DNA of 16,277 nucleotides from CAYZJK01 sp964479125 (GTDB lineage: Bacteria > Patescibacteriota > Saccharimonadia > Saccharimonadales > Saccharimonadaceae): the NCBI GenBank assembly GCA_964479125.1, contig CAYZJK010000021.1:1-16277 (forward strand), given 5' to 3'. The first letter of the stretch is position 1; every line of letters begins with the position of its first letter. The notes below the pieces were generated by a model, which did not search any database, had not been told where the DNA came from, and saw nothing but the letters and a program-made list of their open reading frames with translations. Both the position numbers and the translations under genes were made by a program. Positions 5,092-12,642 of this stretch are shown piece after piece.

Positions 5092-6540
5092 ATGAAGATT
5101 AAGAATCAAGTTATGAATCAGGTTATGAATCAGGTTGAGTCTGGACATATAGTAGTCTGGATTAGACGAGCGATTGCACTAATAATGTTAGTGTCAGTTG
5201 CTTATACACTTTACGCCACCTGGCGGTCTGGTCTTCTGCCCGACAAGTATGTCCTGCCGGCAGCAGTAGGCGTTGGAGTGATTAGTCTAGTCTCAGCTTT
5301 CTATCTATGTCGCCGCGGACTTGGTTCGGTTCATTCTATTATTGCAATCTTAATTGCTTCACTCATCCTGGCCTGTAGCTATGTAGGATATAGCGTTGTT
5401 AGTGCAGCTGATAACTTTATTAATTCAGTCTCTCATAGCCCAAGTGTAAGGTATGAGACTTATGGGGTAGTAACCCTTAAAGATAGTCAGATTGACTACT
5501 ATGACACTAATAGTTTCCAGGTAGGTGTTAATGCCATGGATACTTATCTTGATGAACTAAAGACGGAACTGGATCGTAAGTCTGATGCTGAAGTAGTAGA
5601 AAGAGAAAATCTTACTCACCTTGGCACCTCCCTTCTAGGGGGAGAGCTCGGTGTCATTACGGTTAACCTATCTCACTTAGATTTAATTAATAATAATATT
5701 GAAGGCTTTGAAGATAACACCCATACGGTTCATACCTTCAAGATTCGAGTTGAAGACGAGAGCTCTGTTTCTGAAATTGATGGTAAGAGTCCATTCATTC
5801 TCTATATTAGTGGTGTCGATACCTATGGCAATATTAATACATCATCACGTAGCGACGTTAATATGATTGCCGTCATTAACCCAGTGACTAGTAGTATCCT
5901 ACTGGTAAACACTCCACGCGACTACTTCGTTGAGCTAGCTGGAGCCAATGGAGCCAGGGATAAGCTGACTCATGCCGGTATATATGGCGTCGAAACCTCT
6001 CAGGCAACGCTTGAGAACCTATATGGCATTGAGATCGACCGACACTTAAAAGTTAACTTTACGACCCTAGTTAATGTAGTTGATGCTATTGGTGGTATCA
6101 CAGTTAAGTCTGATTATCCATTTAAGAGCTTTAAGGTAGGCGATAACCACGTTAATGGTCGCCAGGCTCTAGAGTTCTCACGAGAACGATACAGCTTTGA
6201 AGAAGGTGATCTTCAGCGTGGACGCAACCAACAACGCGTAATAGAGGGTATTATTGCTAAGTTATCCAACCCGCAAACTCTCTTGTCTTACCAAGACGTA
6301 CTGTTATCACTTCAAGGATCGCTCCAGTCTAACGTTGAAGCCAAGGCCATTAAGAATCTAATCAACACTCAACTGAGCGACATGAAATCTTGGTCAGTTG
6401 AGTCAATCGGAGTCGAAGGACATGGCGGACAAGACTTTACCTACAGTATGGGCGGACTGCCACTATACGTCATGTATCCAGACGAAAATAGTGTATATGA
6501 AGCAAGAGAAGCAATCGCTCGCACACTAAGCCGCGAATAA
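5092..6540 (+). CDS. LytR-CpsA-Psr (LCP) family cell-wall glycopolymer transferase
   Basis: LCP enzymes move undecaprenyl-linked polymers (teichoic acids, capsule) onto peptidoglycan, outside the membrane. The 482-aa protein has three N-terminal membrane spans (about 20-42, 54-73, 81-103), an accessory extracellular region to about 230, and the LCP core: SRSDVNMIAVINP with Asp255, NTPRDYF with Arg276 and Asp277, a DAIGGITV segment, FSRERYS with Arg364 and Arg366, and GDLQRGRNQQR with Arg376 and Arg378. These match the conserved Asp/Arg residues that bind the pyrophosphate. It begins directly after the Wzz-like stop with no clear ribosome site, so coupling is likely. The start is uncertain: Met1, Met8 and Met12 lie in a tandem repeat. 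No terminator is evident after it. Confidence 0.92.
   Translation: MKIKNQVMNQVMNQVESGHIVVWIRRAIALIMLVSVAYTLYATWRSGLLPDKYVLPAAVGVGVISLVSAFYLCRRGLGSVHSIIAILIASLILACSYVGYSVVSAADNFINSVSHSPSVRYETYGVVTLKDSQIDYYDTNSFQVGVNAMDTYLDELKTELDRKSDAEVVERENLTHLGTSLLGGELGVITVNLSHLDLINNNIEGFEDNTHTVHTFKIRVEDESSVSEIDGKSPFILYISGVDTYGNINTSSRSDVNMIAVINPVTSSILLVNTPRDYFVELAGANGARDKLTHAGIYGVETSQATLENLYGIEIDRHLKVNFTTLVNVVDAIGGITVKSDYPFKSFKVGDNHVNGRQALEFSRERYSFEEGDLQRGRNQQRVIEGIIAKLSNPQTLLSYQDVLLSLQGSLQSNVEAKAIKNLINTQLSDMKSWSVESIGVEGHGGQDFTYSMGGLPLYVMYPDENSVYEAREAIARTLSRE
5104..5139 (+). repeat. Three 12-bp tandem repeats at the LCP gene start
   Basis: Units AATCAAGTTATG, AATCAGGTTATG and AATCAGGTTGAG encode NQVM-NQVM-NQVE. 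Because the unit is a multiple of three, copy changes would keep the frame but change the number of candidate start codons (ATG at 5092, 5113, 5125). Confidence 0.85.
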
Positions 6541-6599
6541 AGCCTAAAACTAAACTTCAAACAGCCGGCTAAAACCTCAACATTCTTATCTGTTACGTA

Positions 6600-6629
6600 T
6601 TGACTAGAGACGTATTTTTATGATATGAT
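6600..6629 (+). promoter_or_regulatory. Main promoter of the L3-L15 ribosomal protein operon
   Basis: TTGACT (6600-6605), an 18-base spacer and an extended -10, TGA-TATGAT (6621-6629). This is among the best promoters in the window. The predicted start near 6636 gives a leader of about 110 nt before the L3 gene. The stretch 6541-6599 between the LCP stop and this promoter holds nothing I can name apart from the palindrome AGCCGGCT (6563-6570). Confidence 0.8.
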
Positions 6630-6665
6630 ACGAAGGTTACTTTTAATGTACAGATAATATTAAGC

Positions 6666-6724
6666 AACCTTGGTGAATTATCAGGTCTGCCTTAAGAGGT
6701 GGAAACCGGTAGACACCAAGGGTT
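6666..6724 (+). promoter_or_regulatory. Structured 5' leader of the ribosomal operon, possible autoregulatory RNA
   Basis: The leader can fold into one long hairpin. The outer stem pairs AACCTTGGT (6666-6674) with ACCAAGGGTT (6715-6724, one bulge). The inner stem pairs GTCTGCC (6685-6691) with GGTAGAC (6708-6714, one wobble). At the top, GGT/ACC closes a GGAA (GNRA) loop at 6701-6704. The pairing was worked out by eye. Ribosomal operons often carry such leaders as binding sites for one of their own products (L4 in the E. coli S10 operon); which protein would bind here is unknown. Confidence 0.55.
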
Positions 6725-6745
6725 TTAAGTGGAGTAAAGAGGGCT

Positions 6746-7360
6746 ATGAAAGCACTTCTCGGTACCAAAATTGGTATGACCCAGATCATCAGCGAGGATG
6801 GACGCGTAACTCCAATTACGCTAATTCAAGCTGGCCCTGTCACTGTGACTCAGGTAAAGTCTGTCGAATCTGACGGCTACAACGCAGTGCAAGTGGCATA
6901 TGGTGTGGGGAAGAACCTGAGCAAGGCCGTGGCAGGACATGTTAAGTCCGCCAAAGTATTTCCGAAGCATATTCGTGAAGTACGTGTTGAGCAATTACCT
7001 GAAGGTATTGCCGTAGGCGACACAATCGACGTATCAGCATTTGAACTAGGTGAGACTGTTCATGCAACTGGTACATCTAAAGGAAAGGGTTTTGCAGGAA
7101 CTGTAAAGCGCCATAACTTTAGTACATCTAATAGCAGCCACGGTGGTAACGGAAACGTTCGCCGTGTAGGTTCAATCGGTTCTATGTATCCGCAAAAAGT
7201 CTTCAAGGGTAAGAAGATGGCCGGACGCATGGGTCACGATCGCGTAACAGTTAAGAATCTAACTGTTGCTTACATCGACACCGAAAGTAACCTAATTGGC
7301 CTTAAGGGAGCTGTTCCAGGTCCTAAAAAGGGTCTAGTAATGATCGGAGGGAAGGCATAA
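6746..7360 (+). CDS. rplC: 50S ribosomal protein L3
   Basis: L3 is an early assembly protein of the 50S subunit that reaches towards the peptidyl transferase centre. 204 aa, slightly shorter than the usual 209 or so. The N-terminus reads LLGTKIGMTQI, and the central GTSKGKGFAGTVKRHNF and the signature VFKGKKMAGRMGHDRVTVKN are all present. In E. coli a glutamine near GSIGQNQTP is methylated; here the segment is GSIGSMYPQ. The ATG at 6746 follows AAAGAGGG. It is the first gene of the operon, behind the structured leader. Its TAA shares a base with the L4 ATG (TAATG), so coupling is likely. Confidence 0.97.
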   Translation: MKALLGTKIGMTQIISEDGRVTPITLIQAGPVTVTQVKSVESDGYNAVQVAYGVGKNLSKAVAGHVKSAKVFPKHIREVRVEQLPEGIAVGDTIDVSAFELGETVHATGTSKGKGFAGTVKRHNFSTSNSSHGGNGNVRRVGSIGSMYPQKVFKGKKMAGRMGHDRVTVKNLTVAYIDTESNLIGLKGAVPGPKKGLVMIGGKA

Positions 7361-7962
7361 TGGCAGCATCAACTACCAAGCTTCCTAAAGAAGTATTTGC
7401 AGTAGAAGTTAAGAATCATGAACTTCTAAAGCTAGCTTACGATAGCTACCTAGCCAACAGCCGACTTTCAAGCGCTTCAACATTGCAGCGTGGTGAAGTT
7501 CGTGGTGGTGGTAAAAAGCCATGGAGGCAAAAAGGAACTGGTCGAGCACGATTTGGTTCATCTCGAAACCCAATTTGGCGTGGTGGTGGTGTAGTATTCG
7601 GCCCACGTGGTAACGAAAACTATACTAAGAAGCTACCTACAAACGCTAAGCGAACCGCACTTCGACAGGCTCTTACCCTAGCTAACGAAGCAAGCAAGAT
7701 TATTGTTAAGGATGTAACTACAACTGGCAAGACCAGCGAAGTTGCTAAGTTCCTTAATGAGAACAAACTAGAGCGACGAGTTCTTCTAGTAGTCGACGAA
7801 AAGACTCCAGAATTAATCCGAGCTACAAATAACATTCCAAACGTACACCTAGTTAGCGCTATGTATCTAAGCGTATTTGATATCCTTAACGCTGACCACA
7901 TTGTACTTAATACTAAGTCTGTATCAGTTATTACTGACTGGCTAACAAGAGAGAGGGCGTAA
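7360..7962 (+). CDS. rplD: 50S ribosomal protein L4
   Basis: L4 binds 23S rRNA domain I and lines the exit tunnel with its long loop. 200 aa, normal length. The loop is clear at about residues 49-82: GGGKKPWRQKGTGRARFG followed by SSRNPIWRGGGVVFGP. The C-terminal globular part (LVVDEKTPELIRATNNIPNV, then DILNADHIVL) is complete. The ATG overlaps the L3 stop. In E. coli L4 represses its own operon by binding the leader; here it is a candidate, among others, for the leader at 6666-6724. Confidence 0.97.
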   Translation: MAASTTKLPKEVFAVEVKNHELLKLAYDSYLANSRLSSASTLQRGEVRGGGKKPWRQKGTGRARFGSSRNPIWRGGGVVFGPRGNENYTKKLPTNAKRTALRQALTLANEASKIIVKDVTTTGKTSEVAKFLNENKLERRVLLVVDEKTPELIRATNNIPNVHLVSAMYLSVFDILNADHIVLNTKSVSVITDWLTRERA

Positions 7963-7966
7963 GACA

Positions 7967-8290
7967 ATGAATAGTATTATTGTTACACCTCGAGCTACCG
8001 AAAAAGCATTCACACTAGTGAACACAAAGAATACTTACATTTTCGATGTGCCACTAAATGCTAATAAGCAGCAAATCACTGACGCTATTACTGAACAGTA
8101 CGGTGTTGAAGTTGTTGGTATTAAGACTCTAGTCCAGGCTGGTAAGGCAATTCGTTACTCACGAGGTAAGAATCGCTACCCTGGTACAACTAAGCGAAAA
8201 GATACCAAGAAGGCTTACGTAACACTAGCTGAAGGCAGTAGCATTCAGGTGTTTGATCAGCCGACCCAGGTAGAAGAGGAGAAGAAGTAA
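7967..8290 (+). CDS. rplW: 50S ribosomal protein L23
   Basis: L23 sits at the tunnel exit, where it docks trigger factor and SRP. 107 aa. The start is typical: IIVTPRATEKAFTLVNTKNT, followed by YIFDVPLNANKQQITDAI and the basic hairpin region GKNRYPGTTKRKDTKKAYVTL. An acidic tail (QVEEEKK) ends the protein and its codons (GAAGAGGAGAAG) supply purines just before the L2 start. It begins 4 bases after the L4 stop and overlaps the L2 ATG by one base. Confidence 0.96.
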   Translation: MNSIIVTPRATEKAFTLVNTKNTYIFDVPLNANKQQITDAITEQYGVEVVGIKTLVQAGKAIRYSRGKNRYPGTTKRKDTKKAYVTLAEGSSIQVFDQPTQVEEEKK

Positions 8291-9129
8291 TGCCAGTAAA
8301 GCAATACAATCCAACCACACCTGCGCGTCGCGGTATGACATCTCAAGATCTGTCAGAAATCACGACTCGCAAGCCACTTAAAAGCTTAATCAAGACAAAA
8401 AAGCAAAATGCCGGACGAAACAACCAGGGTCGTATTACAGTACGACATCGTGGTGGTGGTGTTAAGAGACACTATCGTCTACTAAACCACCGTCTAGCTG
8501 ACGGACTAGAGCTAACTGTTGAAGAGATCGAATACGATCCAAACCGTTCAGCACGTATCGCTCGAGTTAAAGATCAGCACGGTCTATATCACTACATTCT
8601 AGCTGACACTGCCATGTTCAAGGGTAAGAAGATTTCATCTGGTAAGGATGCTTCAATCGAGGCTTCAAACCGAATGCCACTATCTCGAATCCCTGTAGGT
8701 TCAAGCATCTACAACATCGAACTAGTAGCTGGTAAGGGCGGACAAGCAGTTCGTTCTGCCGGTAACAAGGCTCAGCTAATGGCTAAAGAAGGCGACTACG
8801 CTCAAGTTCGAATGCCATCAGGTGAAGTTCGACGTTTCCGTGTTGAATGTGAAGCTACCATTGGTGTAGTAGGTAACGTTCAGCACCAAAACGTTAAAAT
8901 CGGTTCAGCTGGACGTAAGCGTCGTAAGGGTATTCGCCCTTCAGTACGTGGTGTTGTCATGAACGCTGTAGATCACCCACACGGTGGTGGTGACGGCGGT
9001 GCTCACGCAAGTGGACGACCACCAGTAACTCCATGGGGTCAGTTGACTCTTGGTTATCGTACTCGACGCCGTAAGAGTAGTAACAATCTAATAGTTCGCT
9101 CTCGACATGATGCGAAGAGGAAGAGGTAA
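8290..9129 (+). CDS. rplB: 50S ribosomal protein L2
   Basis: L2 is a core 50S protein required for subunit association and peptidyl transferase activity. 279 aa, normal. N-terminal RNA-binding part NQGRITVRHRGGGVKRHYR; C-terminal signature with His229 inside NAVDHPHGGGDGGAHASGRP and then PVTPWGQ, His229 matching the functionally important E. coli position. The usual GGGEGRTSGGRHP is here GGGDGGAHASGRPP, a slightly different but recognisable version. The basic C-terminus (RHDAKRKR) is intact. S19 begins 3 bases after the stop. Confidence 0.97.
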   Translation: MPVKQYNPTTPARRGMTSQDLSEITTRKPLKSLIKTKKQNAGRNNQGRITVRHRGGGVKRHYRLLNHRLADGLELTVEEIEYDPNRSARIARVKDQHGLYHYILADTAMFKGKKISSGKDASIEASNRMPLSRIPVGSSIYNIELVAGKGGQAVRSAGNKAQLMAKEGDYAQVRMPSGEVRRFRVECEATIGVVGNVQHQNVKIGSAGRKRRKGIRPSVRGVVMNAVDHPHGGGDGGAHASGRPPVTPWGQLTLGYRTRRRKSSNNLIVRSRHDAKRKR

Positions 9130-9132
9130 TCT

Positions 9133-9399
9133 ATGAGTCGATCACTCAAGAAAGGTCCTTTCATCGACTACAAGCTTGCTAAGAAAGTAGCAGCGCTTGG
9201 TCCAGATGATCGTACCGTTATCAAGACCTGGGCACGTGCAAGTACTATTACTCCAGAAATGGTTGGTCGTACAATCGGTGTCCATAACGGCCGAGTTCAT
9301 GTTCCAGTTCTAGTATCTGAGAACATGGTGGGTCACAAGCTAGGTGAATTTAGCCCTACACGTAAGTTCCGTAAGCACGGCGGAAAGGATAAGAAGTAA
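9133..9399 (+). CDS. rpsS: 30S ribosomal protein S19
   Basis: S19 is in the 30S head and, with S13, contacts the A-site tRNA and the L5 bridge. 88 aa, normal. Family hallmarks: MSRSLKKGPFIDYKL, TWARASTITPEMVGRTIGVH, and VGHKLGEFSPTRKFRKHGGK. The purine-rich end of the L2 gene (GAAGAGGAAGAGG) serves as ribosome site. Its TAA overlaps the L22 ATG by one base. Confidence 0.97.
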   Translation: MSRSLKKGPFIDYKLAKKVAALGPDDRTVIKTWARASTITPEMVGRTIGVHNGRVHVPVLVSENMVGHKLGEFSPTRKFRKHGGKDKK

Positions 9400-9815
9400 T
9401 GTCTAATCCTGTAGTCGTACGAGCATACATTAAGGGTATCGATCAGGCTCCACGTAAGGTGTCGATCGTAGCTAGCCTAGTTCGTGGACGTGCAGTTGCA
9501 GACGCACAGATCATTCTTGATCACACTCCACGACGCTCAGCTCTAGCAGTTAAAAAGGCTATTAACTCAGCCGCTGCTAACGCTGTTAATAATCACAATC
9601 TAGATGCTAACTCACTAGTTATTAAGACTCTAAGCGTAACAGCTGGTCCACGAATGCGTCGCTTCAAGCCTGCATCACGTGGTCGTGCTCTACCGTTTGA
9701 GAAGAAGTCTAGCCACATCCTTGTGGAGGTAACTGGTGTTGAAAAGCCTAAGAAGAAGCCTGCAGCAAAGAAGCCAGCAGCTGAAACTAAGGAAACAGTA
9801 AAGGAGAGCAAATAA
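9399..9815 (+). CDS. rplV: 50S ribosomal protein L22 with Lys/Ala/Pro-rich tail
   Basis: L22 lines the exit tunnel with a long beta hairpin. The 110-residue core is ordinary (VRAYIKGIDQAPRKVSIVAS; the hairpin GPRMRRFKPASRGRALPFEK; SSHILVEVTG). Residues from about 115 on add a tail, EKPKKKPAAKKPAAETKETV, ending KESK, rich in Lys, Ala, Pro and Glu. Such tails occur in some lineages and should lie on the ribosome surface. The codons of the last residues (AAGGAGAG) provide the ribosome site for the next gene, S3, which follows with no gap. Confidence 0.96.
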   Translation: MSNPVVVRAYIKGIDQAPRKVSIVASLVRGRAVADAQIILDHTPRRSALAVKKAINSAAANAVNNHNLDANSLVIKTLSVTAGPRMRRFKPASRGRALPFEKKSSHILVEVTGVEKPKKKPAAKKPAAETKETVKESK

Positions 9816-10451
9816 ATGGGACAGAAAGTAAACCCGATTAGCTTCCGACTGCAAGTCCATAAGAACTGGAATTCACGCTGGTTTGCTAGCAAAAAAGATT
9901 TCGGCACATGGCTTGCTGAAGATATCAAGATTCGTGATCTAATCGAAAAGAAATACGCATCTCGACCAACAATTGCAAACATTGAAATCGAACGTAGCGC
10001 TAACCTAGTTACCATTACTATTCACACAGCTAAGGCTGGTGTAGTAATCGGTCGTGGTGGTGCTGGTGTACAAGAGCTAAAGGGTCAGATCGAAAAGATC
10101 GCAAGCCTACCAGTTCGTATCAACATCGAAGAAGTTCGTCGTCCTGAAATGGTAGCTAAGCTAGTAGCTGAGAACATTGCTCGCCAGCTAGAGCGCCGAA
10201 TCAACTTCCGACGTGCAACTAAGATGGCTGCTCAGAACACAATGACTGCTGGCGCTAAAGGTATTCGTATCGAAGTAGCTGGTCGTCTAAACAATGCTGA
10301 GATGGCACGACGCGAAAAGGTGATCGAAGGATCAGTTCCTCTACACACCCTACGTGCAGATATCGACTTTGCTAAAGCTCGCGCTCAGACACCTGCTGGT
10401 ATCATCGGCGTGAAGGTTTGGATTCACAAAGGCGAAAGGAGTGATAAATAA
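9816..10451 (+). CDS. rpsC: 30S ribosomal protein S3
   Basis: S3 lies at the mRNA entry of the 30S subunit and helps unwind mRNA. 211 aa. It starts MGQKVNPISFRLQVHKNWNS and has the type II KH domain with GxxG at residues 79-82 (VVIGRGGAGVQELKGQI). The C-terminal domain is present (RRATKMAAQNTMTAGAKGIR, then GRLNNAEMARRE and IIGVKVWIHKGE). The length is near the short end of the family, with no long C-terminal extension. It starts directly after the L22 stop and overlaps L16 by one base. Confidence 0.97.
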   Translation: MGQKVNPISFRLQVHKNWNSRWFASKKDFGTWLAEDIKIRDLIEKKYASRPTIANIEIERSANLVTITIHTAKAGVVIGRGGAGVQELKGQIEKIASLPVRINIEEVRRPEMVAKLVAENIARQLERRINFRRATKMAAQNTMTAGAKGIRIEVAGRLNNAEMARREKVIEGSVPLHTLRADIDFAKARAQTPAGIIGVKVWIHKGERSDK

Positions 10452-10864
10452 TGCTTCTACCTAAGAAAACTAAGTTCCGTAAGGTTCGTAAGGGTAAGAA
10501 CAAGGGTGTAGCGACACGCGGTCACTACATTGCCTTTGGTGACTTCGCTCTACAATCTCAAGGAAACTCAGACATCACCAGTCGTCAGATCGAGTCAGCT
10601 CGACAGGCGATGACCCGCTACATCAAGCGTGGTGGTAAGATCTGGATTCGTATCTTTCCTCACATCCCAGTTACTCGTAAGGCCCTAGGTCTTAAGATGG
10701 GTATGGGTAAAGGTAACCCAGAATTCTTCGTAGCCAAGGTCAAGGCTGGTACAGTACTCTTCGAAATGAAGGGTGTATCAGAAGAAGTAGCCCGAGAAGC
10801 TATGCGACTTGCGTCACACAAGCTTCCAGTAAAGACAAAGTTTATCAAGCGAGAGGATGCGTAA
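10451..10864 (+). CDS. rplP: 50S ribosomal protein L16
   Basis: L16 sits by the A-site tRNA elbow and is needed for late 50S maturation. 137 aa, normal. Signature: MLLPKKTKFRKVRKGKNKGV, QIESARQAMTRYIKRGGKIW, then IRIFPHIPVT. The segment around the residue that is hydroxylated in E. coli (Arg81, in VRMGKGKG) reads LKMGMGKG, with Lys82 in place of that Arg, so the modification would not apply here. The C-terminus (EVAREAMRLASHKLPVKTKF) is complete. The L29 start follows after 2 bases. Confidence 0.97.
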   Translation: MLLPKKTKFRKVRKGKNKGVATRGHYIAFGDFALQSQGNSDITSRQIESARQAMTRYIKRGGKIWIRIFPHIPVTRKALGLKMGMGKGNPEFFVAKVKAGTVLFEMKGVSEEVAREAMRLASHKLPVKTKFIKREDA

Positions 10865-10866
10865 TT

Positions 10867-11085
10867 ATGGCAAAGACAAGTCCTAAAGAAGCTAAGACAG
10901 TAAAAACTGCTGCTGAACTTCAGACTGAGATTGACACACTACGTGCTGATCTAGCTCGCGCAAAACGAGGTCTAGTAGCAGGTGAGCTTCAAAACCCACG
11001 TGTTATCACAAAGACCCGTAAAGAAATTGCTCGTTTATTGACCGCTAAGCGTGCTCTAGAACTAGCAGAAGAAGGAGAAAAGTAA
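10867..11085 (+). CDS. rpmC: 50S ribosomal protein L29
   Basis: L29 is a small two-helix protein near the tunnel exit, next to L23. 72 aa, a little longer than the E. coli protein because of a basic N-terminal lead (MAKTSPKEAKTVKTAAEL). The family core is LQTEIDTLRADLARAKRGLV followed by NPRVITKTRKEIARLLT. It lies between L16 and S17, its usual place, which supports the call since the protein is short. S17 begins one base after the stop, and the codons for EEGEK supply AGAAGGAG as its ribosome site. Confidence 0.93.
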   Translation: MAKTSPKEAKTVKTAAELQTEIDTLRADLARAKRGLVAGELQNPRVITKTRKEIARLLTAKRALELAEEGEK

Positions 11086-11086
11086 T

Positions 11087-11371
11087 ATGGCCAAGACACT
11101 GACAGGTATCGTTACCTCAGATAGTCGCGATAAGACTATCACCGTCACTGTTACTAGTCGTGAAACACATCCTATCTACGGCAAGCAGTATACTGTTAAC
11201 CGTAAGTACACTGCCCACGATGAGCAGAACGAAGCAAAGATGGGTGATAAGGTTCGAATCATTGAAACTCGACCTATTTCTAAAACTAAGTCATTCAAGC
11301 TAGATATTATCGAAGAGCGATCTCGCGGTTCTATCGAGCTTAAGGACGATGTAGTAGAGGTAGAAGCGTAA
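11087..11371 (+). CDS. rpsQ: 30S ribosomal protein S17
   Basis: S17 is a primary 16S rRNA binder (OB fold). 94 aa, about ten residues longer than the E. coli protein. Visible: LTGIVTSDSRDKTITVTVTS, HPIYGKQYTVNRKYTAHDEQ and the signature GDKVRIIETRPISKTKSFKL. The extra length is an acidic C-terminal tail (EERSRGSIELKDDVVEVEA), which is unusual for a protein of this fold and should be on the surface. TAATG overlap with L14. Confidence 0.96.
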   Translation: MAKTLTGIVTSDSRDKTITVTVTSRETHPIYGKQYTVNRKYTAHDEQNEAKMGDKVRIIETRPISKTKSFKLDIIEERSRGSIELKDDVVEVEA

Positions 11372-11739
11372 TGATCCAGCAAGAATCTCGACTTAAGGTA
11401 ACCGACAACAGCGGTGCTAAGGAGATCCTTTGCATCCGTGTACTAGGTGGTACCGGTAGGCGGTACGCTCGCGTAGGCGACGTTATCGTAGCTACAGTTA
11501 AAGAAGCAAACCCAACAGGTGCTGTTAAAAAGAAGAGCGTTGTTAAGGCAGTAGTGGTTCGTACTCGAAACCCAATCCGCCGTAAGGACGGCTCAACTAT
11601 CGCTTTTGACGATAACGCAGCTGTAATCATCAACGAAGATAAGAACCCTAGGGCGACTCGTGTGTTCGGTCCAGTACCACGTGAACTACGAGATCTTGGC
11701 TACGCTAAGATTATCAGCCTAGCTCCGGAGGTACTTTAA
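11371..11739 (+). CDS. rplN: 50S ribosomal protein L14
   Basis: L14 is a universal 50S protein at the subunit interface (bridge with 16S rRNA) and near the site where the silencing factor RsfS binds. 122 aa, the standard length. Motifs: MIQQESRLKVTDNSGAKEIL, then IRVLGG; the family signature RKDGSTIAFDDNAAVIINED; and the C-terminus PRELRDLGYAKIISLAPEVL. No insertions or gaps. Starts inside the S17 stop (TAATG); L24 starts one base after its stop. Confidence 0.98.
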   Translation: MIQQESRLKVTDNSGAKEILCIRVLGGTGRRYARVGDVIVATVKEANPTGAVKKKSVVKAVVVRTRNPIRRKDGSTIAFDDNAAVIINEDKNPRATRVFGPVPRELRDLGYAKIISLAPEVL

Positions 11740-11740
11740 G

Positions 11741-12058
11741 ATGGCACGAATTAAACAAGGCGATCTAGTAAAGATTATCTCAGGCGCAGACAAGGGCCGA
11801 ATTGGTAAGGTAGAAAAAGTTCTTCCTAAGAAGAATGCCGTACTGGTTGAGAACATGGGTAAGTCGACTCGCAAGATCCGACCTAGCCAGTTCAACCCAC
11901 AAGGTGGAATTAAGGATATTCACGTTCCAATCCCACTACACAAAGTAGCCTTAGTAGTTGATGAGAAAAAAGAAACTACTAGCCGAATTGGCTACGTAAA
12001 GAATGACGGCAAGACAGTACGTGTTGCTCGTCAGCAAAGCAATAAGGAGATCAAATAA
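11741..12058 (+). CDS. rplX: 50S ribosomal protein L24
   Basis: L24 is an assembly initiator that binds the 5' part of 23S rRNA. 105 aa, normal. The KOW motif is at the N-terminus (IKQGDLVKIISGADKGRIGK), followed by the conserved ENMGKSTRKIRPSQFNPQGG and the short PIPLHKVALV strand. The upstream L14 end has CCGGAGGT, a good ribosome site. It overlaps the L5 ATG by one base. Confidence 0.97.
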   Translation: MARIKQGDLVKIISGADKGRIGKVEKVLPKKNAVLVENMGKSTRKIRPSQFNPQGGIKDIHVPIPLHKVALVVDEKKETTSRIGYVKNDGKTVRVARQQSNKEIK

Positions 12059-12642
12059 TGGCAAAAGCTACACAAACTGCCTACACTCCTCGCTTGAAAG
12101 CTTTATATAACGATACTATTCGTAAAGAACTACAAGCCGAACTTAATCTAGGTAACGTTCATCAAGTACCAAAATTAGAAAAGGTAGTGATCAGCGTTGG
12201 ACTAGGCAAGAAGCAAGCAGATAAGCGACACTACGAAATGGTGAAGAACACTGTAACTAAGATTACAGGTCAGCACCCAGTAGATCGCATGGCTAAGAAG
12301 TCTATTGCAGGCTTCAAGATCCGAGCAGGAATGAACCGAATCGGACTTAGCGTAACCCTACGTAACAATCAAATGTACGAGTTTGTCGACCGATTCATCA
12401 ATGTGGCACTGCCACGAGTCCGAGACTTCCACGGTGTAAGCGGTAAGGCTTTCGACAAGGGTGGTAACTACAACCTAGGTATCACTGAACAGTCAATCTT
12501 CCCTGAACTTACATTCGAAGAAACTCAAGTACTTCATGGTCTACAGATTACTTTCGTAATCAAGAACGAAGATAAGACACATTCACGTGCTCTACTTGAA
12601 AAGTTCGGCGTACCATTTGAAAAAGAAGGAGGCAAACGCTAA
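12058..12642 (+). CDS. rplE: 50S ribosomal protein L5
   Basis: L5 binds 5S rRNA in the central protuberance and forms a bridge to S13. 194 aa, about 15 more than in E. coli, mostly from a longer N-terminus (MAKATQTAYTPRLKALYNDT). Signatures: VPKLEKVVISVGLGKKQADK, GQHPVDRMAKKSIAGFKIR, and the C-terminal FHGVSGKAFDKGGNYNLGIT followed by EQSIFPE. Complete. It overlaps the S14 ATG by one base, and GAAGGAGG just before serves as ribosome site. Confidence 0.97.
   Translation: MAKATQTAYTPRLKALYNDTIRKELQAELNLGNVHQVPKLEKVVISVGLGKKQADKRHYEMVKNTVTKITGQHPVDRMAKKSIAGFKIRAGMNRIGLSVTLRNNQMYEFVDRFINVALPRVRDFHGVSGKAFDKGGNYNLGITEQSIFPELTFEETQVLHGLQITFVIKNEDKTHSRALLEKFGVPFEKEGGKR

Noticed and set aside
6563..6570. 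AGCCGGCT palindrome after the LCP gene as terminator or operator
   Set aside because: Self-complementary without a loop, and no T run; eight-base palindromes are common by chance.
6670..6873. Plus-strand frame from TTG across the leader and the L3 start
   Set aside because: It overlaps L3 in another frame, starts inside the hairpin and has no ribosome site.
9593..10015. Long minus-strand frame opposite L22 and S3 (also 7620-7967, 14245-14742)
   Set aside because: Shadow frames of strongly biased ribosomal genes; they have no ribosome site and no family resemblance.
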